From the NCBI GenBank assembly GCA_002698425.1, contig NZXU01000060.1:1-43739 (forward strand): a stretch of 43,739 nt of DNA, given 5' to 3'. Origin of the DNA: Ahrensia sp. GTDB taxonomy: Bacteria > Pseudomonadota > Alphaproteobacteria > Rhizobiales > Rhizobiaceae. The notes below the pieces were generated by a model. The model was not told where the DNA came from. It searched no databases and saw only the letters and a program-made list of their open reading frames with translations. Position 1 is the first letter of the stretch; each line of letters opens with the position of its first letter. A program made the position numbers and the translations under genes. This document shows, in pieces, positions 1-8,258 of the stretch.

Positions 1-374
1 ATTACATCAAGCCCACGATCCTGCGCGGCCACAACAAGATGCGCGTCTTCCAGGAGGAGATCTTCGGACCCGTCGTCTCGGTCACGACCTTCAAGGACGA
101 GAACGAGGCGCTCGAAATCGCCAATGACACGCTTTACGGCCTCGGCGCGGGCGTCTGGTCGCGCGACCAGAACACCTGCTACCGCTTCGGGCGGCACATC
201 CAGGCGGGCCGCGTCTGGGTCAACAACTACCACGCCTACCCCGCCCACGCCGCCTTCGGCGGCTACAAGCAGTCGGGCATCGGGCGCGAAACCCACAAGA
301 TGATGCTGGATCACTACCAGCAGACCAAGAACATGCTGGTCAGCTACAACCCGAACAAGCTCGGCTTCTTCTGA
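1..374 (+). CDS. NAD-dependent aldehyde dehydrogenase, C-terminal part (5' end outside window)
   Basis: The reading frame is open from base 3 and ends at the TGA at 372-374, so only about the last 123 residues are present. The visible part has the ALDH-superfamily signature EEIFGPV, the following [13 protein letters not shown] stretch, GRVWVNNYH and the C-terminal [11 protein letters not shown] motif that packs near the active site; the catalytic Cys and Glu lie upstream and cannot be checked. The ending resembles the acetaldehyde/ExaC/AdhA-type tetrameric ALDHs that oxidise short aldehydes to acids with NAD. A DUF779 gene follows after a GC-rich hairpin, the arrangement usually seen with this ALDH type. 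Family assignment is secure; the substrate (acetaldehyde or another short aldehyde) is inferred from family and neighbour only. Confidence 0.93.
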   Translation, partial: YIKPTILRGHNKMRVFQEEIFGPVVSVTTFKDENEALEIANDTLYGLGAGVWSRDQNTCYRFGRHIQAGRVWVNNYHAYPAHAAFGGYKQSGIGRETHKMMLDHYQQTKNMLVSYNPNKLGFF

Positions 375-396
375 TTGCATCCTCCCAAAGAAGCCC

Positions 397-420
397 GGGG
401 CCCCTGCGGGGGCCCCTTTT
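397..420 (+). terminator. Rho-independent terminator after the aldehyde dehydrogenase
   Basis: GGGGCCCC at 397-404 pairs with GGGGCCCC at 409-416 around a TGCG loop and is followed by TTTT. It sits 23 bases after the ALDH stop and 22 bases before the DUF779 start. The T-run is short, so it may only attenuate read-through into the DUF779 gene. Confidence 0.7.
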
Positions 421-441
421 CGGCAACAGGAGGAGGCAGTC

Positions 442-810
442 ATGACGAACCATCCGAACCGGGTCGAGGCGACGGAGGCCGCCCGGGAGCTGATCGCCGA
501 AATCCGGCGCGATCATCCCGAGATCATCTTCCACCAGTCCGGCGGCTGTTGCGACGGCTCGTCCCCAATGTGCTACCCGGCCGCCGACTTCCGCGTCGGG
601 TCGAGCGACGTGAAGCTCGGAGAGATCGACGGCGTCGCGGTCTACATTTCCGGGCCGCAGTTCGCAGCCTGGAAACACACCCAGCTGATCCTGGATGTCG
701 TGCCCGGCCGCGGCGGCATGTTCTCGCTCGACAACGGCCGCGAGAAGCGTTTCCTCGCCCGCGCCCGGGTGTTCACCGAGGAGGAACTGGCGGCCCTCGA
801 AAGCGCCTAG
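442..810 (+). CDS. DUF779 family protein (aldehyde dehydrogenase partner)
   Basis: 122 residues, full length for DUF779. Start ATG 442 has a strong AGGAGGAGG ribosome site 5 bases upstream. The family hallmark is the Cys-rich SGGCCDGS segment (Cys36, Cys37, then Cys44), which looks suited to binding a metal or reacting with an electrophile, though no function is established. DUF779 genes are nearly always beside acetaldehyde-type ALDH genes, as here. A role in protecting or assisting the dehydrogenase is inference from gene neighbourhood. The last 4 bases overlap the end of the convergent ATPase gene. Confidence 0.9.
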   Translation: MTNHPNRVEATEAARELIAEIRRDHPEIIFHQSGGCCDGSSPMCYPAADFRVGSSDVKLGEIDGVAVYISGPQFAAWKHTQLILDVVPGRGGMFSLDNGREKRFLARARVFTEEELAALESA

Positions 811-1520
811 CGAGTGGCCGCGAAGCGCAGTTCGTCGCCATGCAGGAAGCAGGTCTTGTCGAACAGGGCGAGATCGAGCGGGTTCGGCAAGCGCACGTCC
901 TCGATATCCGGGCAGGGCTTTGCCGCCGGGTCGTAGGCGCGGTCGATCTGCGACAGGAAGATGAAGGTGATGCCGCGCTCGCGGGCAAAGGCTTTCAGGG
1001 CGCGCACTTGTTGCATCAGCTCCGGCTTGTTGCGGTGTTGGTCTAGTAGTTGAAGGTAGTCGATCACCGCGACCGTGCCGCACGGGGCGCCGGCGAGCCG
1101 GTCGATGATGTGGCTGTCGCCGATCGCCTCCGAGCAGTCGAAGGCGAACAGGTCGCCGAAACGGGCGGGATCTTCGCCGATACGGCGGAAACGGTCCTCC
1201 ACTTCCCGCGGCGCGTAGTCGAGGGTGAAGAACACCGCGCGCCTGCCGGCTTTCATGGCTTCCGCCGCGATGCGCAGGCTCATCATCGTCTTTCCCTGGC
1301 CGGGCCGTGCGCCGAGCAGCAGCATGTCGCCCGGCTCCAGCCGGGCGAACAGTTCCCCGGGGCCGAGCGTCGAGACCGCGTTTGCGGCGAGCAGGCTCCA
1401 TGCGGAGAAGCCTTCGCGGACGGCAATCCGGTCGAGCGCGGCGTGGAGCGGGATATTCTGCTGACGCGAAAGGGCCTTCGCTTCGCGCTTCAGCGCATAG
1501 ATGGGAGCTGACAGTTTCAT
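807..1520 (-). CDS. DnaB/RecA-fold ATPase of reduced size
   Basis: 237 residues. Walker A is GARPGQGKT (residues 70-78) and Walker B is VAVIDYLQLLD (150-160), which with a following SQIDR stretch matches the C-terminal ATPase domain of DnaB-type replicative helicases. Full DnaB is about 450-500 residues; this protein lacks the primase-interacting N-terminal domain and instead has about 50 residues starting with a basic helix (LKREAKALSRQ, HAALDRIA, GFSAWSLL) of a type also found on some small rhizobial proteins. Start ATG 1520 is preceded by AGGAGG 7 bases upstream. It is monocistronic here and ends convergent on DUF779. It probably acts on DNA, but helicase activity is not shown by the sequence; a KaiC/RadA-like role is the alternative. 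Confidence 0.8.
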   Translation of the reverse strand: MKLSAPIYALKREAKALSRQQNIPLHAALDRIAVREGFSAWSLLAANAVSTLGPGELFARLEPGDMLLLGARPGQGKTMMSLRIAAEAMKAGRRAVFFTLDYAPREVEDRFRRIGEDPARFGDLFAFDCSEAIGDSHIIDRLAGAPCGTVAVIDYLQLLDQHRNKPELMQQVRALKAFARERGITFIFLSQIDRAYDPAAKPCPDIEDVRLPNPLDLALFDKTCFLHGDELRFAATR

Positions 1521-1702
1521 CTCGAAACCTCCTGTTGCGGGCTTTCTCGCAATCCCTCCTTATGCAGCGCGCCCGACAGTCGGTCCGATGACAATGAAGC
1601 CCCGCATGAAGTCTGCTTTCCCGGTTGGAGGGGGGAGGCACGGGCCGTGCACAGATGCAGCCTAGCCGATTCGCCGCCGCGGCGCACAGGACATTTCGGG
1701 GC

Positions 1703-3400
1703 TCATTTCCCGATCGACAGGCCGGTCCTCTCATTGTGACAGCCATGGCCGGATTGCGGTCCGCACCAGGCTTTCAGCCGTTCCGTGTCCGCGGCCGTCC
1801 AGCCTTCGGGCTGGGTCACCTCCACCCAGGCGTCGATATAGTCGCGCGCGACGTAATTGTGGCCGTAGCCCTGCGGCAGTTCCTTCGACAGGGCCATGTC
1901 GAGGGCCAGCTGGAACTGGGTGACGACCGGCATGAAGGAGAGGTCCGGCGAAACGTCGGGGGCCGGCGGCTCGCGCATCCAGACCGGCCGGCGCCAGATC
2001 GCGCCGGAATCGAAGAAGACGATCGGGTCGGACGCATATTGGAGGAAGACGATGCGCATGCGCCCCCACGGTGCGCCGTGGTCATGCGGATCGGCGAATT
2101 GCGAGGCGAAACGGAACAGTTCGCCGTCGCCCACCTGCGGCAGGACATAGGGCGAGCCCGGATTGCGCGCCTCCATCGCGCGCCGCCACAAATCGGAGGG
2201 GAAGGGCGGGCCGGCCCACAGCGCCCCGTCGATCGGGTCGTTGACCATCTGGAAGATGTCGAAGGCGTACATCGACGACCAGGCGCCGAGGCTGATGCCG
2301 TTCAAATAAAATGCCGGGCGGCGGTCTGGCGGCAGAGCGGTCCAGTAGGAGTAGATCGCGTGCATTGTCGCGGTCGCCTGATCGAGACCGGAGGCGGTCT
2401 CGAAGATCAGCGCCAGCGGCGATTGCAGATAGGAATATTGCACGGCGACGGTCGCGATATCTCCGTCATGCATATGTTCGATCGTGCCCTGTGCGCCGGG
2501 GTCGAGCCAGCCGGTCCCGGTGGGACTCGCTACGATGAGGATCTTGCGCTCGAAGGCGCCGAGGCGCTTCAGTTCCGCCAGCGCGATCTGCGCCCGCTCC
2601 TCGGGCGTGTCGGCCTGGGCGCGGCCGACATAGACGCGGATCGGTTTCTTCGCCGGGCGGCCGGTAAACGCCTCGATCGTCTTCGCATCCGGACCGCCAC
2701 GGATGAACTCGCGTCCCGGCCGGCCCATCGCGCCCCAGTCGACGAGCGATGCGACGCTTCCGGCCATGCGGGGATCGGCCGGCGGCGAAACTTCCGGATC
2801 GAAGAGATCCTGCCCGGCCTCGTAGAAATCGTCGGCGGCGTCCATCACGGCTGGCAGGATGCCCTCTCGCGTGCCGATGAAGAGAACTGCGCCGACGGCG
2901 ACGAGGCCGAGAATATTGGCGGTGCGCCGGCGCATGACGATGTCGAGACGGTCGCGCAGGATGTCGTAGAAGCGCTGCACGAGCCGGCCGAGCACGAAGC
3001 ACAGAAGGAAGACCAGCATGGCGAGCAGCAGTACACGCACCGCATGGACGCCGTCTGTCGGCTCCATCGCGACGCGCATGCGCACGCTGTTCTGCCAGTC
3101 GGTGGCGCGAAACAGGTTCCAGACCGCTATGGCGATGGCCGGAAGGAGAGCGAGGAGGTCGCCGACCATGGCGATCCGGCCGCGCGGCAGCGGCAGTTCG
3201 GCCAGCCGCCACAGCGTCAGGGCGAAGCGCCCGGCCATGTAGCCGATGGCCATGACCAGCCCGCCGAGGATGCCCTGGACGAACCATTCGCGCGGGATCA
3301 GCGACGGCGTCAGGGACGCCGCGAAGAAGACGAGCCCGACGGCCAGCGGCAGCAGCGAAACATGCGTCTCGCGAAACGCATGGTAGTCCTTCTCGGCCAT
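1703..3400 (-). CDS. Membrane alpha/beta hydrolase of the Abhydrolase_9 family
   Basis: 565 residues. The N-terminal half has membrane segments at about 15-33, 42-60, 78-95, 121-140 and 161-177 (the Abhydrolase_9_N type), followed by a soluble alpha/beta-hydrolase domain from about residue 250. The nucleophile elbow is GISLGAWS with Ser370. An acidic residue and a histidine follow downstream, as expected for a Ser-Asp-His triad, but I cannot assign them with certainty. The ATG at 3400 is followed directly by the conserved FRETHVSLLPLAVG start. Substrate unknown; esterase or lipase acting at the cytoplasmic membrane is inference. The gene is preceded on its own strand by a 297-base spacer with fold-back potential. 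Confidence 0.88.
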   Translation of the reverse strand: MAEKDYHAFRETHVSLLPLAVGLVFFAASLTPSLIPREWFVQGILGGLVMAIGYMAGRFALTLWRLAELPLPRGRIAMVGDLLALLPAIAIAVWNLFRATDWQNSVRMRVAMEPTDGVHAVRVLLLAMLVFLLCFVLGRLVQRFYDILRDRLDIVMRRRTANILGLVAVGAVLFIGTREGILPAVMDAADDFYEAGQDLFDPEVSPPADPRMAGSVASLVDWGAMGRPGREFIRGGPDAKTIEAFTGRPAKKPIRVYVGRAQADTPEERAQIALAELKRLGAFERKILIVASPTGTGWLDPGAQGTIEHMHDGDIATVAVQYSYLQSPLALIFETASGLDQATATMHAIYSYWTALPPDRRPAFYLNGISLGAWSSMYAFDIFQMVNDPIDGALWAGPPFPSDLWRRAMEARNPGSPYVLPQVGDGELFRFASQFADPHDHGAPWGRMRIVFLQYASDPIVFFDSGAIWRRPVWMREPPAPDVSPDLSFMPVVTQFQLALDMALSKELPQGYGHNYVARDYIDAWVEVTQPEGWTAADTERLKAWCGPQSGHGCHNERTGLSIGK

Positions 3401-3531
3401 GGGTCTCCCGGTCTTGTTTCCTCAGGACGGCAGCGCAAACCCGCGGCTCACACGTCCAGCCGTCAGGTGCCGTTTCGACAGAACGCAGAATAGAGGGGAA
3501 CCGGAACCGTTGAAACGCGTTTTCGCAAATG

Positions 3532-3644
3532 AACGGCGGGCCGCGTCAACCGGGCATGGTGGCACAGGGCACCGGTCAGGTTTTCCCGGTTTCCCGCCGG
3601 ACCGCGGGATTGGTTCCCACCCTTGTCCCACCCGGCCCGCCGTT
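3532..3644. other. Intergenic fold-back element
   Basis: This lies in the 297-base gap 3401-3697, otherwise empty of genes. AACGGCGGGCCG at 3532-3543 is the exact reverse complement of 3633-3644 (12 bp). Inside it, AACCGGG (3548-3554) pairs with CCCGGTT (3585-3591) and TCCCGC (3592-3597) with GCGGGA (3604-3609), so the segment can fold into a closed branched structure. It lies between the stop of the SDR gene and the start of the hydrolase, both on the minus strand, so it could be a leader, a terminator or a small RNA. High GC raises the chance of accidental pairing. Confidence 0.35.
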
Positions 3645-3697
3645 TACCTCACAGATCCGCCGCGCGCGGGAGGCTCACTACTGGCCGCGATCCCTTG

Positions 3698-4576
3698 CTA
3701 TAAAAGGCTTTGCAAGTCGAGTTCGCCTGTGGGCGTCCAGCCCAGCGCCTTCAGCCGCGAACAGCTCATCGGATTGTAAGCCGACGCGTCGGCGCGCTCG
3801 GGTAACGCGTTCGCGCAACCGCTCCGTTTCGCATATTCGGCAAGCAGGTCGCGGCGGTCGAGAAGGATGTCGGAGACATTGAAGAGCGACCCGGCGGCGC
3901 GAATGGCGTCCGCATCGCCTTCCAGCATCAGCCGCACGGCGGCGGCCATGTCCTCCCCATGGACTTCGGTGCCGACACGCGGCGCGATCTCCCGGCCCGC
4001 TTCGAAGTCAGCGAAGAGATCCGCCCATTTGTGCCGGCGGCCCGGGCCGGCGGGGCCGTAAATGCCGGTGACGCGCAAGGCGACAGGCAGGAAGGTTTCG
4101 CCGGCCATGGCCGCGATACCCTGTTCGACCGCGCGCTTAACTTCGCCATAGAGCGTGTCGGGATGCGGCTCGGTGTCCTCCGTGAGCACGGAGCCGGGCG
4201 GCTGGGCGCCGTAGACGGCTCGGCTCGACAGGAAGACGGCGCGCGCGACGCCGGCCTCTTTCGCGGCGGCGAAAAGTGCGAGCGAACCGTCGACATTCAG
4301 CCGGCGAAAACTCTGCGGATCGTCTCCCTCGCCGCCGCGATATCTTCCGGCGACATGATGGAAGGCGGCATGAACGAAGGCGTCGCAGCCTTCGAACAGG
4401 GCGAGCGAGGCGTTGTCCGGATCGAGGTCGCCGGACTGGAAATCCACCGGGCCGGAAAAGAAACTGTCCTCGGGCTTCGACCGGCCCGAAACGGAGACAG
4501 CATGTCCCGCCGCCAGCAAGGCCTCGACGATGAAGCGGCCCGCATAGCCGGTGCCGCCGGTGACGAGAACCTTCAT
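3698..4576 (-). CDS. NAD(P)-dependent epimerase/dehydratase (extended SDR)
   Basis: 292 residues. Rossmann motif GGTGYAG (7-13), the SS pair at 117-118 and YGEVK (Tyr143, Lys147) give a complete extended-SDR active site. SDRs of this kind act on nucleotide sugars (4-epimerases, reductases), but nothing here fixes the substrate. Its ATG overlaps the stop of the upstream GT8 gene (bases 4573-4576), so the two are translationally coupled; a joint role in making or decorating a glycan is inferred. The C-terminal end WTPTGELDLQSLL is short compared with typical UDP-glucose 4-epimerases of about 330 residues, suggesting a less studied subfamily. Confidence 0.88.
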   Translation of the reverse strand: MKVLVTGGTGYAGRFIVEALLAAGHAVSVSGRSKPEDSFFSGPVDFQSGDLDPDNASLALFEGCDAFVHAAFHHVAGRYRGGEGDDPQSFRRLNVDGSLALFAAAKEAGVARAVFLSSRAVYGAQPPGSVLTEDTEPHPDTLYGEVKRAVEQGIAAMAGETFLPVALRVTGIYGPAGPGRRHKWADLFADFEAGREIAPRVGTEVHGEDMAAAVRLMLEGDADAIRAAGSLFNVSDILLDRRDLLAEYAKRSGCANALPERADASAYNPMSCSRLKALGWTPTGELDLQSLL

Positions 4577-5397
4577 TGCGCGGCAGCCGGATTGGGCAGC
4601 GTGTCGATGTCGGGAATGGACTCGCCGGAGCGGAAGGACTGCCAGAGGTCGATCAGCGGCTGCAATTGCGCACGCTTCGGATGGTCGTCCTGCCAGGGTT
4701 TCTCATACTGGTAATGGACGACATGAACCGACTTCCAGTCCCACAGTTCCGGCAGGTTGAACCAGACATATTGCAGCATGTTGTCGAAGACCGGCAGGCC
4801 GTGCCAGTCGGGGAAGAAATCCTGCAGGAAGGTCTGGTCGGTGCGCCGCCAGAAGACGTCCGGCTGGTCGAGCCTTTGCATCATCGCGTCGAATGTCGCC
4901 TTCGAGGGCTTGGCGGTGAAGACACCGGAATTCAGCCGGTGGAAATCGGCAAGCCCCTCATAGACATTCGGCGCGGCGGAAAATTCCGGATAGGCGAACA
5001 GCCGGTCGATATTGCGCACCACGATGGCGTCGGCGTCGATGAAGACGACATTGTCGTATTCGACCAGCTCCCACAGGCGCAGCTTGGCGAAATTGTCGAG
5101 CGGCGTGTGGAAGGCCGGCTTGTTGCCCTTGGTGAAGGGCGCGTCGGCATGCAGGCGGTCGCGCTGGTGGCGAGCGTTGAAGTCCGGCGAAGTGTCGAGC
5201 AGTTCGGCCTCGACGCAGCGCGCGCCCAGCGCGGTCAACGGTGCGAGATCGCCGGGCTCGACCGCGCCGGTATGCATGACGACGATATCCGCCTTCGTGC
5301 CGGTCAGCGCCAGCGAGCGGACCAGCGCGATCGCCGCATCGGCATAGTCGTGATTGGTGACGAGCGTGACATATGCGTTTTTCGCTTCGGCGGTCAT
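4573..5397 (-). CDS. Glycosyltransferase family 8 (glycogenin-like)
   Basis: 274 residues. The DADAIV motif (Asp121, Asp123) is the Mn-binding DxD of GT8, followed by FHRLNSGVF (residues 152-160), which is typical of glycogenin-like retaining transferases. The N-terminal YVTLVTNHDYADAAIALVRSL stretch is the usual GT8 donor-binding start. No signal peptide or membrane segment, so cytoplasmic. ATG 5397 has AGGGA 5 bases upstream. It is the first gene of a two-gene unit with the SDR. Donor sugar and acceptor cannot be read from sequence; a soluble UDP-sugar-dependent transferase is the likely activity. Confidence 0.9.
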   Translation of the reverse strand: MTAEAKNAYVTLVTNHDYADAAIALVRSLALTGTKADIVVMHTGAVEPGDLAPLTALGARCVEAELLDTSPDFNARHQRDRLHADAPFTKGNKPAFHTPLDNFAKLRLWELVEYDNVVFIDADAIVVRNIDRLFAYPEFSAAPNVYEGLADFHRLNSGVFTAKPSKATFDAMMQRLDQPDVFWRRTDQTFLQDFFPDWHGLPVFDNMLQYVWFNLPELWDWKSVHVVHYQYEKPWQDDHPKRAQLQPLIDLWQSFRSGESIPDIDTLPNPAAAQ

Positions 5398-5523
5398 GGC
5401 GATCCCTGTTGGCGGACGGCGGCTTCTGTGGTGAATGGCGGAAGCAACGAGATTTTGTTTGGCGCATTTCCGGACGGTGAAGCGGCTTCCACTTCACCTG
5501 GAAATGCTTCGGGAGACGTTTCA

Positions 5524-6084
5524 GTGCATGTGATCGACAATATCAAGACCATTCACGACGGCTGGGGCCGGTTTTATCTGGTCACGATGAAAAGCCCGGA
5601 CGGCTCCGAACATCCGCGACAGCTCGAGGACCATGGCGATGCGACCTGCGTCCTGCCCTACGATCCCGAGCGCCGGGTGGTGACCCTCGTGCGCCAGCCG
5701 CGCGTGGGGCCGCTCTTTTCCGGCGCCGATGCGCTGCTGCTGGAAGCGCCGGCCGGCGTGACCGACGGCGAGGATCCGGCGGCGGCGGCGCGGCGCGAGG
5801 CGATGGAGGAGACGGGTCTGCGGCTTGGCGATCTCGAACCGGCTGGCGCGCTCTGGTCGATGCCCGGCTGTGCGACGGAACGGATGTATCTCTATCTCGC
5901 CGCCTATGGCGCGGCTGACCGGGTCGGCGACGGCGGCGGGGTGGAGCATGAGGGGGAAGAGATCGAGGTCGTCGAGATGCCGGCGGCCGAAGCCGCCGCC
6001 ATGCTTTCCGATGGCCGCATCGCCGACATGAAGACGGTCGTCGTCCTACAGGCGCTGCAATTGCGCCATCCGCAACTGTTCTGA
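5524..6084 (+). CDS. Nudix hydrolase, NudK-like
   Basis: 186 residues from a GTG at 5524, chosen because GGGAG lies 8 bases upstream and because family members begin at this point; the frame is open far upstream but without family similarity. The Nudix box runs from GVTDGED to REAMEETGL. The spacing from the first Gly to the first Glu is four residues rather than five, unless the box is aligned with the preceding Ala. The C-terminal half (GGGVEHEGEEIEVVEMP, then DGRIADMKTVV) matches GDP-mannose pyrophosphatase NudK more than ADP-ribose pyrophosphatase. Likely reaction: hydrolysis of a nucleoside diphosphate sugar to NMP and sugar phosphate. Next to SDR and GT8 genes a nucleotide-sugar substrate fits, but it is inference. 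Confidence 0.87.
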   Translation: MHVIDNIKTIHDGWGRFYLVTMKSPDGSEHPRQLEDHGDATCVLPYDPERRVVTLVRQPRVGPLFSGADALLLEAPAGVTDGEDPAAAARREAMEETGLRLGDLEPAGALWSMPGCATERMYLYLAAYGAADRVGDGGGVEHEGEEIEVVEMPAAEAAAMLSDGRIADMKTVVVLQALQLRHPQLF

Positions 6085-6089
6085 CGCGG

Positions 6090-6503
6090 TCAGCCGGCGA
6101 TCATGCCGGTGACCGCGCCGCCGATCGCGATCAGGGTCAACACGGCAACCTGAATGCGCGGCGCGTCCGTGCCGCCATGAGCGATCAACATCGAGGTGAC
6201 CGACAGGGTCACCGCGCCGATGACGACGCCCGGCAGCGCAACCAGAAGTGACGGGATGCCGCCGCCGGTCGCATAGAGCCAGATCATCCATGCGCCCGTG
6301 GCCGCCGCGGCCAACAATGCGCCGCCGAACAGGCGCATGAATCCGCCAATGACGACCCGGACGCCATCGTCGAGTTCCTCCCAGGTCTTTCCGGTGACCT
6401 GCCGGTGATAGGGAAAATAGCTTTTCGCCAGGAGAAGCTTCAGCGCGAAGGCGAAGATTCCGAGATAGCCCAGCGCGAACAATGCGATGCTGACGGTTTT
6501 CAT
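6090..6503 (-). CDS. Small membrane protein, unknown function
   Basis: 137 residues with about four hydrophobic segments (residues 3-25, 53-75, 80-105, 115-136) and the loop motif YFPYHRQVTGKTWEELDDGVR between the first two. I do not recognise a named family. Start ATG 6503 is chosen for the GGGAGGGG Shine-Dalgarno 5 bases upstream; a longer reading from 6623 would add 40 residues with no membrane character. The ribosome site is fully paired in a leader hairpin (see 6510-6540). It converges on the Nudix gene with 5 bases between stops. Confidence 0.75.
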   Translation of the reverse strand: MKTVSIALFALGYLGIFAFALKLLLAKSYFPYHRQVTGKTWEELDDGVRVVIGGFMRLFGGALLAAAATGAWMIWLYATGGGIPSLLVALPGVVIGAVTLSVTSMLIAHGGTDAPRIQVAVLTLIAIGGAVTGMIAG

Positions 6504-6509
6504 GATGTC

Positions 6510-6540
6510 CCCTCCCTGCGGCAAATACCTGCCGGGAGGG
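6510..6540 (-). promoter_or_regulatory. Leader hairpin sequestering the ribosome-binding site
   Basis: On the minus-strand transcript, CCCTCCC (genomic 6540-6534) pairs with GGGAGGG (6516-6510), the Shine-Dalgarno of the 137-residue membrane protein. The stem continues with GGCA/TGCC (6533-6530 with 6523-6520) past a 3-base bulge and closes with a 6-base loop. The start codon is 6 bases beyond the stem. The arrangement is that of a translation-blocking leader, such as an RNA thermometer or a ligand- or protein-controlled site; no known family is recognised. Confidence 0.5.
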
Positions 6541-6677
6541 AAGGATAGCATGAAAACACCGGCTGGCACGTCCGGACGCCGCCGGTCCCTCGCTGAAAAA
6601 CTACCGCAGGAAGGAACTTTCACGCCCGGAAATCGGTTTTGCCTGCGAATTCATCGGAAAAGGCGAGGCTTGAGATC

Positions 6678-8207
6678 ATGAGCGACAAGAAAAATGTTCC
6701 CCACACCACCAATGATGCCGGCATCCGAGTGCAGAGCGAAGAGCATTCGCTGACCGTCGGCAGCGACGGGCCGATCGTGCTCCACGATCATTACCTTCTG
6801 GAGCAGATGGCCAATTTCAACCGGGAGCGCATTCCCGAGCGACAGCCGCATGCCAAGGGTGGGGGCGCCTTCGGCTATTTCGAGGTGACGGAAGACGTCT
6901 CTCAATACACCAAGGCGAAGGTTTTCCAGCCAGGCGCAAAGAGCGACGTGCTGATCCGCTTTTCCACCGTCGCCGGCGAACGCGGCAGTCCCGATACATG
7001 GCGCGACCCGCGCGGCTTCTCGGTCAAGATGTACACCGAGGAGGGAAATTTCGACATGGTCGGCAACAACACGCCGATCTTCTTCATTCGCGACCCGATC
7101 AAGTTTCAGCAATTCATCCGTTCGCAGAAGCGCCGCGCCGACAACGACATGCGCGACCATGACATGCAGTGGGATTTCTGGACGCTGTCGCCGGAAAGCG
7201 CCCACCAGGTCACCTATCTGATGGGCGACCGGGGCATTCCGAAAAGCTGGCGCGAAATGAACGGCTATTCCAGCCACACCTATTCGCTGGTCAATGAAGC
7301 CGGCGAGATGTTCTGGGTGAAGTTCCACTTCCACACCGACCAGGGCGACGGCAACGCCTATCTGAGCCAGGACGAGGCCGACAAGCTGGCCGGCAGCGAT
7401 GGCGACTACCACCGCCGCGACCTGTTCAACGCCATCCGTGATGGCAACTATCCGAGCTGGACGCTGAAATGGCAGATCATGCCCTACGAGGACGCGAAGA
7501 CCTATCGCATCAACCCGTTCGACCTGACCAAGGTCTGGCCGCATGCGGATTACCCGCTGATGGAGGTCGGCAAGATGGTGCTCGACGGCAATCCGACCGA
7601 CTTCCACACAGAGATCGAGCAGGCGGCCTTCGAGCCGAACAACATGGTGCCGGGCATCGGCCTGTCGCCGGACAAGATGCTGCTGGCGCGCGGCTTTTCC
7701 TATGCCGACGCGCACCGCGCCCGGCTCGGCGTCAATTACAAGCAGATCCCGGTCAACAAGCCCAAGAGCCCGGTCCATAGCTATTCCAAGGACGGCGCGA
7801 TGCGGGTCGAAAACGTTTCCGATCCGGTCTATGCGCCCAATTCCTATGGCGGGCCGTCGGCGCAACCTGTCGAGGGCGAAGCCGGTCTCTGGCATGCCGA
7901 TGGCGACATGGTGCGCCAGGCCTACAAGCTGCGAGAGGACGACGACGACTGGAGCCAGCCGCGCGCCCTGATCCGCGACGTGATGGACGATGCGGCGCGC
8001 GAACGGCTCGTCTCCAACATCGTCGGCCATCTCTGCGACGGCGTCAGCGAGAAGGTGCTGCAGCGCGCCTTCGAATATTGGCGCAATATCGACCCGGAGA
8101 CCGGCGACAAGGTCGAGAAAGGGGTTCGCGAAAAGCTCGGCGGAAAATCGGATGCGCCGGGCCTTGCATCGGCCCAAAGCATCGGCGGGCAGGAAGCAGC
8201 CGAATAA
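6678..8207 (+). CDS. katA: Monofunctional heme catalase
   Basis: 509 residues, the size of clade 3 small-subunit catalases. Distal-side [18 protein letters not shown] carries the essential His58, [12 protein letters not shown] carries the distal Asn, and [14 protein letters not shown] carries the proximal heme-ligand Tyr342. It disproportionates hydrogen peroxide in the cytoplasm. Start ATG 6678 begins the family sequence MSDKK; a frame 13 residues longer exists without a better ribosome site. It is monocistronic, closed by a perfect hairpin at 8211-8239. No OxyR gene is adjacent. The product is secure; the symbol katA is by family type. Confidence 0.96.
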   Translation: MSDKKNVPHTTNDAGIRVQSEEHSLTVGSDGPIVLHDHYLLEQMANFNRERIPERQPHAKGGGAFGYFEVTEDVSQYTKAKVFQPGAKSDVLIRFSTVAGERGSPDTWRDPRGFSVKMYTEEGNFDMVGNNTPIFFIRDPIKFQQFIRSQKRRADNDMRDHDMQWDFWTLSPESAHQVTYLMGDRGIPKSWREMNGYSSHTYSLVNEAGEMFWVKFHFHTDQGDGNAYLSQDEADKLAGSDGDYHRRDLFNAIRDGNYPSWTLKWQIMPYEDAKTYRINPFDLTKVWPHADYPLMEVGKMVLDGNPTDFHTEIEQAAFEPNNMVPGIGLSPDKMLLARGFSYADAHRARLGVNYKQIPVNKPKSPVHSYSKDGAMRVENVSDPVYAPNSYGGPSAQPVEGEAGLWHADGDMVRQAYKLREDDDDWSQPRALIRDVMDDAARERLVSNIVGHLCDGVSEKVLQRAFEYWRNIDPETGDKVEKGVREKLGGKSDAPGLASAQSIGGQEAAE

Positions 8208-8210
8208 GAA

Positions 8211-8239
8211 GAAGCGCGGGCATTTGCTGCCCGCGCTTC
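8211..8239. terminator. Bidirectional hairpin between catalase and sqdB
   Basis: A perfect 12-bp stem (GAAGCGCGGGCA at 8211-8222 with its complement at 8228-8239) closes a TTTGC loop. It lies between the converging catalase and sqdB genes, 3 bases after the catalase stop, and can serve both. There is no long T-tract on either side, so it may need Rho or act mainly as an RNA 3'-end stabiliser. Confidence 0.7.
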
Positions 8240-8258
8240 CAGTTCCGGGTGGAGAGCT

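Noticed and set aside
1625..3493. 622-residue plus-strand open frame opposite the alpha/beta hydrolase
   Set aside because: It is antisense to a well-supported gene, has no recognisable domain or ribosome site and is rich in Arg/Gly/Glu as expected from GC-rich shadow frames.
4576..5523. Long N-terminal extension of the Nudix protein
   Set aside because: The open frame upstream of 5524 is antisense to the GT8 gene and shows no Nudix-family similarity.
6651..8177. 508-residue minus-strand open frame opposite catalase
   Set aside because: Exactly mirrors the catalase gene; no family features.
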